Notes under the pieces: generated by a model | What the model was told of the DNA's origin: nothing | Database searches by the model: none | What the model saw: only the letters and a program-made list of their open reading frames with translations | Shown here: positions 1 through 9,083 of the stretch, one piece after another | Layout of the letters: the number at the start of each line of letters is the position of its first letter | Numbering within the stretch: the stretch's first letter is position 1 | NCBI GenBank assembly: GCA_018242625.1 | Contig: JAFEBO010000008.1 | Span: forward strand, 868,001-932,000 | DNA: 64,000 bases | Direction of reading: 5' to 3' | Source: Planctomycetota bacterium | GTDB lineage: Bacteria; Planctomycetota; Phycisphaerae; Phycisphaerales; UBA1924 | Made by a program: the position numbers and the translations under genes

Positions 1-1578
1 CTTCAGCTGCATCACCACCCGGTACGCCTCCACAACCTCATTCGCATCCCCCGGACGCAGCGTAACCAGCCCCGGAATCGCTCTCAGCGAAGCCAATTGC
101 TCCACCGGCTGGTGCGTCGGCCCGTCCTCCCCGTCGCCAAGCGAATCATGCGTGAACACGAAGATGGTCGGGATCTCCATCAGCGCCGAAAGCCGCATCG
201 CCGGCCTCAGGTAATCGCTGAAGATGAAAAACGTCGCCCCAAACGCCCGCAGCTTGGTCAGCGCCATCCCGTTCATCACGGCGGCCATCGAGTGCTCTCG
301 AATGCCAAAGTGCATGTTCTTCCCGCCGTAGCTCCCCGGCTCGAGATCCCCCGCCCCCTCAAACTTGAGCGTCGTCTTGTTCGAAGGGCCCAGGTCCGCC
401 GAACCACCAAGCAGCCACGGCACGTTCTTGGCCAGCACATTGAGCACCTTGCCCGATGCGTCCCGACCCGCCACCCCCTTGGGATCGGCCGCAAACACCG
501 GCAGGTCCTTATCCCATCCCGCCGGAAGCTCCCGCTTCTGCATCGCATCGATCTCAGCCGCCAGCCCCGGATACTCGCCACGGTATCTGGCGAACATGGC
601 GTCCCACGCGGCCCGCCCGGCGGCGCCCCTCGCTCCAATCCCCGCGTTGAAGCGTTCCATCACTCCCGGCGGCACGTAAAACTGCGCATCCTCCGGCCAC
701 CCGTACGCCTTTTTCGTCAGGCGGACTTCCTCTTCACCGAGCGGCTCTCCGTGAGCCTCCGAAGTGTCCTGCTTGTGGGGCGAGCCCCAGCCGATGTGGC
801 TGTCAAGCACGATCAGCGTCGGCCGCCCTTTCGCGGCCTTCGCCTGCGCGATCGCCTTTTCGATCGCGCCTGTGTCGTTGGCATCACGCACCTCGAGCAC
901 GTTCCAGTCATAAGCCCGGAACCGCGCGCTCACGTCCTCGGTAAACGTGATGTCCGTTTTACCCTCGATCGTGATGTGGTTGTTGTCGTAGATCCAGCAC
1001 AGGTTGTCGAGTTTGAGGTGTCCGGCCAGCGAGGCGGCTTCCGACGCCACGCCCTCCATCAGGCATCCGTCCCCGCAGACCGCATAGATCCGATAGTCAA
1101 ACACCTGGAATCCGGGCTTGTTGTACCGCTCCGCCAGCCACTTCTGCGCGATCGCCATGCCCACGCTGGTGGCCACGCCCTGGCCCAGCGGGCCCGTCGT
1201 CGTTTCCACGCCCGAAACGAGCCTGTATTCCGGGTGCCCGGGCGCCTTGCTTCCGATCTGCCGGAAATGCTTGATGTCCTCGAGCGTCACCGACGGCTCG
1301 CCGACCGTCTCGTACTGCCGGTTCACCGCGCGCACGCCCGACAGGTACAGCACAGACCAGAGCAGCATCGACGCGTGCCCGTTGGAGAGGACGAACCGGT
1401 CCCGATTCGGCCAGATGGGGTTCTTCGGGTCAAAGTTCATGACCCGGTTCCACAGCGTGTAAACCAGCGGCGCCAGCGCCATCGGCGTTCCCGGATGGCC
1501 CGACTTGGCCTTCTGCACGGCATCGATCGAAAGCGTGCGGATCGTATTGATCGCAAGCAGGTCAAGATCCTGATTCAT
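1..1578 (-). CDS. tkt: Transketolase, partial (C-terminus beyond the window)
   Basis: Thiamine-diphosphate enzyme moving two-carbon units between ketose and aldose phosphates in the non-oxidative pentose phosphate pathway (cytoplasm). The 526 codons present begin MNQDLDLLAINTIRTL and show the N-terminal family motif SGHPGTPMALAPLVYTLWN, the catalytic-region SNGHASMLLWS and the ThDP/Mg site GDGCLMEG...NNHITIEG. Full-length enzymes are about 660-670 residues, so roughly 140 residues lie off the left edge; the frame is open to base 1. It starts 13 nt after the rpiB stop and is the last visible gene of the tal-pgi-gnd-zwf-rpiB-tkt operon. Confidence 0.97.
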   Translation of the reverse strand, partial: MNQDLDLLAINTIRTLSIDAVQKAKSGHPGTPMALAPLVYTLWNRVMNFDPKNPIWPNRDRFVLSNGHASMLLWSVLYLSGVRAVNRQYETVGEPSVTLEDIKHFRQIGSKAPGHPEYRLVSGVETTTGPLGQGVATSVGMAIAQKWLAERYNKPGFQVFDYRIYAVCGDGCLMEGVASEAASLAGHLKLDNLCWIYDNNHITIEGKTDITFTEDVSARFRAYDWNVLEVRDANDTGAIEKAIAQAKAAKGRPTLIVLDSHIGWGSPHKQDTSEAHGEPLGEEEVRLTKKAYGWPEDAQFYVPPGVMERFNAGIGARGAAGRAAWDAMFARYRGEYPGLAAEIDAMQKRELPAGWDKDLPVFAADPKGVAGRDASGKVLNVLAKNVPWLLGGSADLGPSNKTTLKFEGAGDLEPGSYGGKNMHFGIREHSMAAVMNGMALTKLRAFGATFFIFSDYLRPAMRLSALMEIPTIFVFTHDSLGDGEDGPTHQPVEQLASLRAIPGLVTLRPGDANEVVEAYRVVMQLK

Positions 1579-1591
1579 GTCGTCCTCCGCG

Positions 1592-2035
1592 TCAGCGCCC
1601 GATCGACGCAACCTTCTTGAGTCTTCTGAGATGCCGCTCCTCGCCGCTGTATGACGCCGCGAGAAAAGTCTGGACGAGATCCCACGCAACCGACGGCCCC
1701 ACCGTGCGCCCGCCCATGCAGATCACATTCATGTGATCGTCTTCCACACCCTGGCGCGCCGAGAAGTGATCGTGGATCAGCGCCGCTCGCACCCCCTCGA
1801 TCCGGTTCGCCGCCAGCGAAGCCCCCACACCGCTCCCGCAGATCGCGATCCCTCGCTCCACCCGCCCCTCGGCCACGGCCCGCGCCATCGGCACGACATA
1901 ATCCGGGTAGTCATCAGCAGGCACAAGCGAACTCGCGCCAAAGTCCACAACTTCGTGCCCCGCCGCTCTCAGCAGCCCGACCAGTTCCTGCTTGAGCCCG
2001 AAACCGCCGTGATCCGTCGCGATCCCCACTCGCAT
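1592..2035 (-). CDS. rpiB: Ribose-5-phosphate isomerase B (RpiB/LacAB family)
   Basis: Interconverts ribose 5-phosphate and ribulose 5-phosphate. The 147-residue product opens MRVGIATDHGGFGLKQEL, the typical RpiB N-terminus with the Asp-His pair, and carries GICGSGVG-type sequence (AICGSGVGASLAANRI, catalytic Cys) and the NVICMGGRTVG motif. I chose the ATG at 2035 because an upstream in-frame ATG would add 25 non-conserved residues inside zwf. The ATG shares one base with the zwf stop (TGATG), suggesting translational coupling. Length fits the family (about 145-150). RpiB/LacA subtypes cannot be separated by eye, but the pentose phosphate operon supports RpiB. Confidence 0.95.
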   Translation of the reverse strand: MRVGIATDHGGFGLKQELVGLLRAAGHEVVDFGASSLVPADDYPDYVVPMARAVAEGRVERGIAICGSGVGASLAANRIEGVRAALIHDHFSARQGVEDDHMNVICMGGRTVGPSVAWDLVQTFLAASYSGEERHLRRLKKVASIGR

Positions 2036-3414
2036 CACTTGGACTCCACCACCGAAGCGTGCCAGCCGCCCGGAGGTCCGAACTGCTTCATTGCCTCCGC
2101 CGGGCCCCACGTCCCCGGCTCATAAACCTGCACCGTGGGCGGCGAGGCAAGCACCGGATCCACAATCCGCCACGCTTCTTCCACGTAATCCTCACGCGCA
2201 AACAGCGTCGCATCCCCGCGCATCGCGTCGCCGAGCAGCCGCTCGTACGCATCCATCTCCTTCGCGTCGGGGTGCTTGCTCGCCATGATCTCCGCGAGCT
2301 GGCTCTGCTTCTCGCTGCCGGGCTCAAGAATGTTCGTCCCGTACCCGACGCCCACATCCGGGCTGATCCGGAACCGCAGCGTGTTTCCGTAGATCGGTAT
2401 ATCCGGGAAGATCGTGGGAGGCTTCCGCAGCCGTATCACAAACTCGGTGCACGTCACCGGCAGATTCTTCCCGGCCCGAAGATAAAACGGAACTCCCTGC
2501 CAGCGCCACGAATCGATCCGGAGCCTCATCGCGCCGAAAGTCTCCGTCGTCGATCCGGGCGCGACGCCCGCCTCCTTCAGATATCCGCTGAACTGCCCCC
2601 GCACCAGGTCGGCCGGACCGATCGCCGGAATCGCCTTGAGAACCTTGACCTTCTCATCGCGCACCGATTCCGCGTCCAGCCGCGCCGGCGCCTCCATCGC
2701 AAGGTTCGCGATGATCTGAAAAAGGTGGTTCTGCATCACGTCGCGGACCGCGCCCGTGGCGTCGTAAAACCCGCCCCGCCCCTGCACGCCGAAATTCTCC
2801 GCCATGGTCAGCTGCACGCTCTCGACATGCTCGCGGTCGAAGAACGGCTGCAGGTACATGTTCGTGAACCGGAAGAACATCATGTTGTGCACCGGCGTTT
2901 TGCCCAGGTAGTGATCGATGCGGAAGATCGATTCCTCGGGGAACGTCGCGTGCAGGATCCGGTTGAGCTCTTTGGCCGACTTGAGGTCCCTTCCGAAGGG
3001 CTTTTCGACGATCACCCTCGCCCCGCTCGTGCACCCCGACTTCGCCAGGTTCTGAACGACCGTGCCGAACAGCACCGGCGGGATCGCCAGGTAATGAGCG
3101 GGCCTCTGCGCCCCCCCGAGCTCCTTGTGCAGCGCCGCAAACGTCGCCGGGTTGTTGTAGTCGCCGTCCACGTACCGGAGCAGGCCGCACAGCTTGTCGA
3201 ATGCCGCCGGATCCAGGCCCCCGTGCTGCTGCAGGCTGTCCTTCGCGCGGTTCTTGAGGTCGTCGAGCTTCCAGCCCGCCTTCGCCACCCCGATCACCGG
3301 CACGTTCAGGTTCCCACGCTTGAGCATCGCCTGCAGCGCCGGGAAAATCTTCTTGTGCGCCAGGTCCCCCGTCGCGCCAAAGAACACCAGAGCATCCGAC
3401 CGCACCGCTTCCAT
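2035..3414 (-). CDS. zwf: Glucose-6-phosphate 1-dehydrogenase
   Basis: First step of the oxidative pentose phosphate pathway: glucose 6-phosphate to 6-phosphogluconolactone, reducing NAD(P)+. The 459-residue protein has the nucleotide-binding GATGDLAHKK near its N-terminus, IVEKPFGRDL, the substrate/catalytic site RIDHYLGKTP (usual form RIDHYLGKE, so T replaces E) and RAGKNLP. The start at 3414 is preceded by GAGGAAGGGA at good spacing; an in-frame ATG 24 nt earlier is less likely. A 154-nt gap separates it from gnd upstream, and its stop overlaps the rpiB start. No 6-phosphogluconolactonase gene is visible in the operon. Confidence 0.97.
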   Translation of the reverse strand: MEAVRSDALVFFGATGDLAHKKIFPALQAMLKRGNLNVPVIGVAKAGWKLDDLKNRAKDSLQQHGGLDPAAFDKLCGLLRYVDGDYNNPATFAALHKELGGAQRPAHYLAIPPVLFGTVVQNLAKSGCTSGARVIVEKPFGRDLKSAKELNRILHATFPEESIFRIDHYLGKTPVHNMMFFRFTNMYLQPFFDREHVESVQLTMAENFGVQGRGGFYDATGAVRDVMQNHLFQIIANLAMEAPARLDAESVRDEKVKVLKAIPAIGPADLVRGQFSGYLKEAGVAPGSTTETFGAMRLRIDSWRWQGVPFYLRAGKNLPVTCTEFVIRLRKPPTIFPDIPIYGNTLRFRISPDVGVGYGTNILEPGSEKQSQLAEIMASKHPDAKEMDAYERLLGDAMRGDATLFAREDYVEEAWRIVDPVLASPPTVQVYEPGTWGPAEAMKQFGPPGGWHASVVESK

Positions 3415-3521
3415 CGCTTGTCCCTTCCTCACCCGCACCGGCCGGGCGGCAAATCCACTCTCAACACCGAACTCTCAGAGAAAATACGAAAGCCCGACCC
3501 CGCCCAGTCCGACTCCGCCTC

Positions 3522-3568
3522 CGGTTGTCTCGGAGCTCTCTGTGCCCTCTGCGTCTTTGTGCCTGTGC
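3522..3568. repeat. Probable dispersed CACAGAG-type intergenic element
   Basis: Immediately after the gnd stop the minus strand reads GGCACAAAGACGCAGAGGG followed by CACAGAGAGCTCCGAGAC, a purine-rich run of CACA/GCAGAG steps. Similar CACAGAG-rich intergenic stretches recur in several environmental bacterial genomes as I remember them; only this copy is visible here, so calling it a dispersed repeat is inference. Confidence 0.35.
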
Positions 3569-4585
3569 CTAGTGCGCACCCTTCTCGACGTGCCCGCCGA
3601 AGTAGAACCGCATCGCCGACAGGATCTTGTTCTGATAGTCCGCCTCGCCGCGTGAACTGAACCGTTCGTACAGCGCCGCCGAAAGCACCGGCGCCGGCAC
3701 CGCCTCGTCGATCGCGGCCTTGATCGTCCACCGCCCTTCACCCGAATCCGACACCCTCCCCGCAAACTTCGCAAGCTGCGGGTCCTTCGCCAGAGCCTGC
3801 GAAGTCAGATCCAGCAGCCACGAGGCGATTACGCTCCCCCGCCGCCAGACCTCCGCCACGTCGCCGATATTGATGTCGTACTGGTAATGCTCCGGGTCGC
3901 GCAGCGGCGTCGTCTCCGCATCCACCTCGTGCTTCTGCTTGCCAATGTTGGCGGCCTTGAGAATCCCGAACCCTTCCGCGTACGCCGCCATCAGGCCGTA
4001 CTCGATCCCGTTGTGCACCATCTTCACAAAGTGCCCCGCGCCGTTGGGCCCGCAGTGCAGATAGCCCCGCTCCGCCGTTCCCTTGGATCCTTCCCGTCCC
4101 GGCGTCTCGGGAATCTCGCCCTTGCCCGGCGCGAGCGTGTTGAAGATCGGATCGAGCCGCTGCACGACCTCCTTCTCGCCCCCGATCATCATGCAGTAGC
4201 CGCGCTCAAGCCCCCACACGCCGCCGCTCGTCCCGACATCCACATAGTGAATCCCTTTCTGCGCCAGCTCTTTCGCACGCCGGATGTCGTCCACGTAATA
4301 CGAATTGCCCCCGTCGATGAGTATGTCGCCCTTCTCAAGGTGCGGCACGATGTCCGCAATCGTCTTGTCCACCACCGCCGCCGGCACCATCAGCCAGACA
4401 GCCCGGGGCTTGCTCATCGCCTTCACCATCTCCCCGATCGACTTGGCGCCCACCGCCTTCTCCTGAACCAGGTCATCCACCGCCTTGGGGAACATGTCAA
4501 AGACCACGCACTTGTGCCCGCCGCGCAGCAGCCGACGCACCATGTTCGCCCCCATCCGCCCAAGACCGATCATGCCCAGTTCCAT
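3569..4585 (-). CDS. gnd: 6-phosphogluconate dehydrogenase, short (YqeC/GndA-like) form
   Basis: Oxidatively decarboxylates 6-phosphogluconate to ribulose 5-phosphate. The 338-residue protein starts [19 protein letters not shown] (Rossmann GxGxxG), has [11 protein letters not shown] and the catalytic-domain motif [16 protein letters not shown] with the conserved Lys and His. It is shorter than the 470-residue NADP enzyme and matches the short class, which is often NAD-dependent (family knowledge, not shown here). AAAGGGA lies 5-6 nt before the chosen ATG; an in-frame ATG 60 nt upstream lacks conservation. Between pgi (132 nt upstream) and zwf (154 nt downstream) in the pentose phosphate operon. 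Confidence 0.95.
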   Translation of the reverse strand: MELGMIGLGRMGANMVRRLLRGGHKCVVFDMFPKAVDDLVQEKAVGAKSIGEMVKAMSKPRAVWLMVPAAVVDKTIADIVPHLEKGDILIDGGNSYYVDDIRRAKELAQKGIHYVDVGTSGGVWGLERGYCMMIGGEKEVVQRLDPIFNTLAPGKGEIPETPGREGSKGTAERGYLHCGPNGAGHFVKMVHNGIEYGLMAAYAEGFGILKAANIGKQKHEVDAETTPLRDPEHYQYDINIGDVAEVWRRGSVIASWLLDLTSQALAKDPQLAKFAGRVSDSGEGRWTIKAAIDEAVPAPVLSAALYERFSSRGEADYQNKILSAMRFYFGGHVEKGAH

Positions 4586-4717
4586 GCGTATCCCTTTAAG
4601 AGAAGTCCAGCAATCAATGCTCAAACCAGCCCGCACACACCACAAATGCCCCGCCCGTCACACAATCCCGAATACCAAATCCCCACTGCCCGGCGCCTCG
4701 TGCCGGATTCCCACTCC

Positions 4718-6355
4718 CTACCGCCTTCTCCCCCGATATCTCCGAATCAAGTTGTTCGTCGAGCTGTCATGCCCCAGCCTGGGTTCGCCCGCCCCCTCCA
4801 GCTCCGGAATGATCCGCTGCGCGAGCGCCTTGCCCAGCTCCACACCCCACTGGTCAAACGAATCGATGTCCCAGATCGCGCCCTGCGTAAACACGCTGTG
4901 CTCGTACAGCGCCACCAGTCTTCCAAGCGTCCTTGGATCGAGCTTCTCCGCCACGATCATGTTCGACGGACGGTTGCCGTGGAAGACGCGGTGCGCCACC
5001 AGCGCCTCCTTCGTGCCTTCCTTGCGCACCTCGTCCGCGGTCTTGCCGAACGCCAGCGCCTCGGCCTGCGCCAGCACATTGGCGATCAGGATGTCGTGAT
5101 GCCTCCCGAGCGGCGTGAGCGCCTTGTTGAACATCACAAAGTCGCACGGGATGAGTTTCGTGCCCTGGTGGATGAGCTGATAGAACGAGTGCTGCCCGTT
5201 TGTCCCCGGCTCTCCCCAGTAGATCGCCGACGTCTGGTAAGCAATCTCGGCGCCATCGAGCGTCACGTGCTTGCCGTTACTCTCCATCGTCAGCTGCTGC
5301 AAATACGCCGGGAACCGCTTCAGGTACTGCTCGTAGGGCAAGACCGCCGTCGTCGCCGCACCGAAGAAATTGCCGTACCAGACGCTGAGCAGCCCCATCA
5401 GCACCGGCATGTTCGAAGCCGGCGGCGCCGTGCGGAAGTGCTCATCCATCTCGTGAAAGCCCGCGAGCATCTCCCCGAACTTCTCCGGGCCGATCGCCAG
5501 CATCGTCGAAAGCCCGATCGCCGAGTCCATCGAGTACCGCCCGCCCACCCAGTCCCAGAACCCGAACATGTTCGCGGTGTCGATGCCGAACTCCGAAACC
5601 TTCTCCGCATTCGTCGAGACGGCGACAAAGTGCCGGGCGACAGCCTTCTTGTCGCCGCCCAATCCCTTGAGCGCCCACTCGCGGGCGCTCTCGGCGTTGG
5701 TCATCGTCTCGAGCGTTGTGAAAGTCTTCGACGAAATAATGAAAAGCGTCTCCGCCGGATCAAGGTCCCGCGTCGCCTCCACAAAGTCGATCCCATCCAC
5801 GTTGGACACGAACCGGAACGTCATCTCGCGCCGGCTGTACTCCCGGAGCGCCTCGTACGCCATCACCGGCCCAAGGTCCGAGCCGCCTATGCCCACGTTC
5901 ACCACGTTGCGGATCGGCCTGCCCGTGTGCCCCTTCCATTCCCCGCTCCGCACCTTCGCACAAAACGTCGCCATCTTTCCCAGGACCGCGTGCACCTCGT
6001 CCACGACGTTCACGCCGTCGAGCATCACCTTCGCGCCCTTGGGAGCCCGCAGCGCCGTATGAAGCACCGCCCGGTTCTCCGTGACGTTGATGCGATCGCC
6101 GCGGAACATCGCGTCGATCTTCGCCTTCAGCCCGCACTCTTCCGCAAGCCCCACAAGCAGCTTCAGCGTCTCGTCCGTCACCCGGTTCTTCGAGTAATCA
6201 AGAAAGAGCCCCGCCGCTTCCAGCGTCAATCGCTCCCCACGCCCCGCATCCTGCGCAAACAGCTCGCGCAGGTGCAATCCTTTCAACTTCGCGTAGTGCG
6301 CTTCGAGTGCCTTCCACGCCGGCCGCCCAGTCAGCGATGCCTCTGCCAATGTCAT
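4718..6355 (-). CDS. pgi: Glucose-6-phosphate isomerase
   Basis: Interconverts glucose 6-phosphate and fructose 6-phosphate, joining the upper pathway to the oxidative branch encoded next to it. The 545-residue protein has the PGI signatures [17 protein letters not shown] and [24 protein letters not shown] and, near the C-terminus, [14 protein letters not shown]. Length is normal for the family. The Shine-Dalgarno-like GGAGGG is only one base from the ATG; a TTG two codons on would have better spacing, so the exact start could be shifted by two residues. It follows tal by 25 nt. Confidence 0.97.
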   Translation of the reverse strand: MTLAEASLTGRPAWKALEAHYAKLKGLHLRELFAQDAGRGERLTLEAAGLFLDYSKNRVTDETLKLLVGLAEECGLKAKIDAMFRGDRINVTENRAVLHTALRAPKGAKVMLDGVNVVDEVHAVLGKMATFCAKVRSGEWKGHTGRPIRNVVNVGIGGSDLGPVMAYEALREYSRREMTFRFVSNVDGIDFVEATRDLDPAETLFIISSKTFTTLETMTNAESAREWALKGLGGDKKAVARHFVAVSTNAEKVSEFGIDTANMFGFWDWVGGRYSMDSAIGLSTMLAIGPEKFGEMLAGFHEMDEHFRTAPPASNMPVLMGLLSVWYGNFFGAATTAVLPYEQYLKRFPAYLQQLTMESNGKHVTLDGAEIAYQTSAIYWGEPGTNGQHSFYQLIHQGTKLIPCDFVMFNKALTPLGRHHDILIANVLAQAEALAFGKTADEVRKEGTKEALVAHRVFHGNRPSNMIVAEKLDPRTLGRLVALYEHSVFTQGAIWDIDSFDQWGVELGKALAQRIIPELEGAGEPRLGHDSSTNNLIRRYRGRRR

Positions 6356-6380
6356 TCCCTCCGCGGCAAGGCCGCTCGCA

Positions 6381-7460
6381 TTACACCGAAACCGGCTTCC
6401 CGCCGACTTTCGCGCCCAGCCCCGCGATCAGGCTCTCCCAGCTCTTGACAAACGACGCCGCCCCATCCACTTGCAGCTTCGCCGCCAGCGCGTTGAGGTC
6501 GATGCCGGCCTTTGTAAACGCCGCCAGCACCTGCTCGCAGTCGCCCCCGTCGGCAGGCAACAGCCCCCCCACCTCGCCATGGTCCGCCATGGCCTTGAGT
6601 GTCGCTTCGGGCATCGTGTTCACCGTGAACGGCGAAGCCAGACCGCCGATGTACAGCGTGTCCGAGGCCTTGGGGTCCTTCGTACCCGTGCTGGCCCAAA
6701 GGAGTCGCTGAGGAATCGCCCCGTAGTTGCACACCCGCCGCACCCGGGCCGAGGCCAGGTACTCGCAGTACGACTTGTAAATCCGCTTCCCGATCGCAAG
6801 CCCGAGTTTGTTCGTGAGCTCCGCCGGCACCTTCCCGGCAACCGCGCCGTCCCACCGGCTGATGAACACCGACGCAACCGAAGAAACATGCGGGTTCAGC
6901 CCGGCCTTGATCCGGCGCTCGACGCCCTTGAGGTACGCATCGGCCGCCGCAAGGTACTGCTCCCGCGAGAAGAGCAGCGTCACGTTCACCGGCACGCCGG
7001 AGAAAATCGCCTCCTCAATCGCCGGCAGCCCCTCGGGCGTGCCCGGAATCTTTATGTACAGGTTCGGCCGCGCGGCCTTCGCCCAGAGCATCTTCGCCGC
7101 CGCAATCGTGTTCTTCGTGTCGTTCGCCAGCGTCGGAGAAACCTCGAGCGAGACCCAGCCGTCCAGCCCGTTGGTCCGGTCGTACACCTGCTTGAAAAGG
7201 TCCGCCGCCGCCGTCAGGTCCTCGATCGCAAGATCAAAGAACAATGGCTCGACAGCGCTCCCCGCCTTCTTGCGGATCGAGTCGTCATAGAGCGTGCTGT
7301 TCTTGAACGCGTGCTCGAAGATCGTCGGGTTCGAGGTCAGCCCGGTCACCGAGAGCTCGTCGATGTACTTCTTGAGCGTTCCGCTCTTGAGCAGATCGCG
7401 CGTGATGTTGTCAAGCCAGAGACTCTGGCCAAGGTCGTGCAGTTTCGCCGTCGCCTTCAT
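6381..7460 (-). CDS. tal: Transaldolase
   Basis: Transfers a dihydroxyacetone unit between sugar phosphates through a Schiff base (non-oxidative pentose phosphate pathway). The 359-residue protein begins [19 protein letters not shown], has [15 protein letters not shown], and contains the catalytic-lysine region [19 protein letters not shown] followed by [15 protein letters not shown]. The length fits the longer (about 360 residue) Tal subfamily found in actinobacteria and planctomycetes. GGAGGTGACCC precedes the ATG. It is the first gene of the operon; the 180 nt upstream probably hold the promoter, but I cannot point to clear -35/-10 boxes. Confidence 0.96.
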   Translation of the reverse strand: MKATAKLHDLGQSLWLDNITRDLLKSGTLKKYIDELSVTGLTSNPTIFEHAFKNSTLYDDSIRKKAGSAVEPLFFDLAIEDLTAAADLFKQVYDRTNGLDGWVSLEVSPTLANDTKNTIAAAKMLWAKAARPNLYIKIPGTPEGLPAIEEAIFSGVPVNVTLLFSREQYLAAADAYLKGVERRIKAGLNPHVSSVASVFISRWDGAVAGKVPAELTNKLGLAIGKRIYKSYCEYLASARVRRVCNYGAIPQRLLWASTGTKDPKASDTLYIGGLASPFTVNTMPEATLKAMADHGEVGGLLPADGGDCEQVLAAFTKAGIDLNALAAKLQVDGAASFVKSWESLIAGLGAKVGGKPVSV

Positions 7461-7639
7461 GGGTCACCTCCGTGCGCCCCGCCGCCGCTGCGCCAGTGTA
7501 CTCATTCCCGGCCAAAAGCGTCGGATCGCCCTGTGGACCTCTGATGCCGCACGCCCGTTTCAGTGACCGGGAAGGCCCGGCGGCAGCAATTTCCCAACAA
7601 TTCGCCCCCGAGCCCCGTAAAAAGAACAAAGCCTCCCGC

Positions 7640-8227
7640 TCATCCCTCCACCTTTCCCACCCAATTCCAAAGCCGGATCACCGGCCGCTCGTGCTCATAC
7701 CCAAGCGCACTGACGCTCGCCGTGCTCAACGTGAGGCACGCCGCCATTTCCGTTTTCCCCAGCCACCTCGCCGCGATCATCCGCAGAATGTGCCCGCTGG
7801 AAAACGCCAGCACATCGCCCCCAACCGCCCGCGCCCGAGCCACAAACCGATCCGCCCGCGCGGCAACCTGCGCCACCGACTCACCCGCGGGCCCGCCATC
7901 ACGAAACAAATCCCAATCCGGCCGCTCACGCCTGATCTCCGCGCTCGTCCTGCCCTCATAACTCCCGTAATCCCACTCGACAAGGTCGGGATCGACCACC
8001 GCTCCCCCTCCAAATCCCGCGAATTCACACGTTCTTTTCGCCCGCAGCAGCGGACTGGTAAAGACCGCCGCCGGCTTGATCCCGCGCAACCGCTCTCCCA
8101 ACTCCTTCGCCGCCGCCTCCCCCTCGGGCAAGAGCGGCAGATCCGTTTTTCCGGTGTGCTGCCCGGACACGCTCCAGGCCGTCGCTCCGTGCCGCGCCAG
8201 ATACACGATTTGCTTCCGCTCGCTCAT
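7640..8227 (-). CDS. Histidine phosphatase family protein (phosphoglycerate-mutase-like)
   Basis: A 195-residue phosphatase/mutase-fold protein. It has the N-terminal catalytic VYLARHGATAWS (RHG with the phospho-accepting His), the arginine-bearing FTSPLLRAKRTCE, the acidic VEWDYGSYEGRT and the C-terminal second histidine in FSSGHILRM. The arrangement and length match cobC/gpmB-like acid phosphatases; the substrate cannot be inferred. It is transcribed toward the tal operon but separated from it by 180 nt, so probably a separate unit. Confidence 0.9.
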   Translation of the reverse strand: MSERKQIVYLARHGATAWSVSGQHTGKTDLPLLPEGEAAAKELGERLRGIKPAAVFTSPLLRAKRTCEFAGFGGGAVVDPDLVEWDYGSYEGRTSAEIRRERPDWDLFRDGGPAGESVAQVAARADRFVARARAVGGDVLAFSSGHILRMIAARWLGKTEMAACLTLSTASVSALGYEHERPVIRLWNWVGKVEG

Positions 8228-8570
8228 CAGTCACTCCGCGCTCAACCAGACGCTACCACACTTCCGAAGCCAAAGAGCGGCACCTGTGTCAAACCGCCGC
8301 CCCGCCCCGAATTCGGCCCTCTGGCTCATTGGCGACTCGGCCATTCAGCGATTTGAAAAAGCGCCTTTGCGCGCACACAAGCGCTGCTGTGCGCCCAATC
8401 GCGCTCCGACCCGTACCCCTTCCGCCCCCCAATTCAGAATTTTCTTATCCCCTCTCCGCCAAGCACTTAGCTCACATGCAGCCACGCACGAACGACGTAT
8501 CTCTGCGCCGTAACGCGTTCCTTCGCCCATCTTAAGAGGACCGCTTCCCCGTCCTCACGGAGACCCGCAC
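8228..8570. other. Intergenic region, nothing recognised
   Basis: 343 nt between the divergent histidine phosphatase and the small protein at 8571. Only short open frames without conserved sequence or ribosome-binding sites are present. It must hold promoters for both directions, but I could not identify convincing boxes. Confidence 0.6.
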
Positions 8571-9008
8571 ATGCCCGATCGATTCCCCCAAATCATCCTC
8601 GCGCTCATGGATCCCTCGAAATCGCTCACCGAGGTTGCCGCGGCCTTCCAGCTCTCAACCTCTTCCCTGCGCGAAATCCTCGACACACCCCAAGCCCTGG
8701 CGGCGATCGAGTCGCACGAAAAAATGCTCCTCGCCCGTGCCCGCCTCCTGATCGCCGCCGCGTTGCCCAACATCGTCCGCGCCATCAACCGCGCCGCGGA
8801 CGAATGCAACGCCGCGGCCGCCGAGCCCGCCGTCCCCAATCCGCAGCCCGCCACCCGGCCTGGTCCAACCACGCGTCAAACAATCTTCCAGGCCGCAAGA
8901 CTTCTCATCCAAATCGCCCGCTACACCACCGCAGAGCGCCCCAAACCACAGACAACACGCATGAACACCCTCCCGCCTCGCACGCAGCCTCCAGGACAAC
9001 CCGCATAG
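8571..9008 (+). CDS. Small protein of unknown function with a possible helix-turn-helix
   Basis: A 145-residue protein I do not recognise. Residues about 17-40 (SLTEVAAAFQLSTSSLREIL) read like a helix-turn-helix of the type found in small terminase or regulator proteins. This is followed by an Ala/Leu-rich helical stretch (LLARARLLIAAALPNIVRAI), then a Pro/Thr-rich middle and tail. GGAG lies 9 nt before the ATG. Codon use fits the neighbours. DNA binding is only suggested by the HTH-like segment; there is no phage context nearby. Confidence 0.65.
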   Translation: MPDRFPQIILALMDPSKSLTEVAAAFQLSTSSLREILDTPQALAAIESHEKMLLARARLLIAAALPNIVRAINRAADECNAAAAEPAVPNPQPATRPGPTTRQTIFQAARLLIQIARYTTAERPKPQTTRMNTLPPRTQPPGQPA

Positions 9009-9083
9009 TTCAACGCCGCCACTTTTCATCCCGATTCGGCGATCTCGCCCTCCGCCCGATCCAGTTCGAGTTAAATTGCCCCC

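Noticed and set aside
3887..6448. 853-codon plus-strand open frame opposite gnd and pgi
   Set aside because: It is the antisense of two well-conserved genes; its product is His/Arg/Pro-rich with no domain, typical of high-GC shadow frames.
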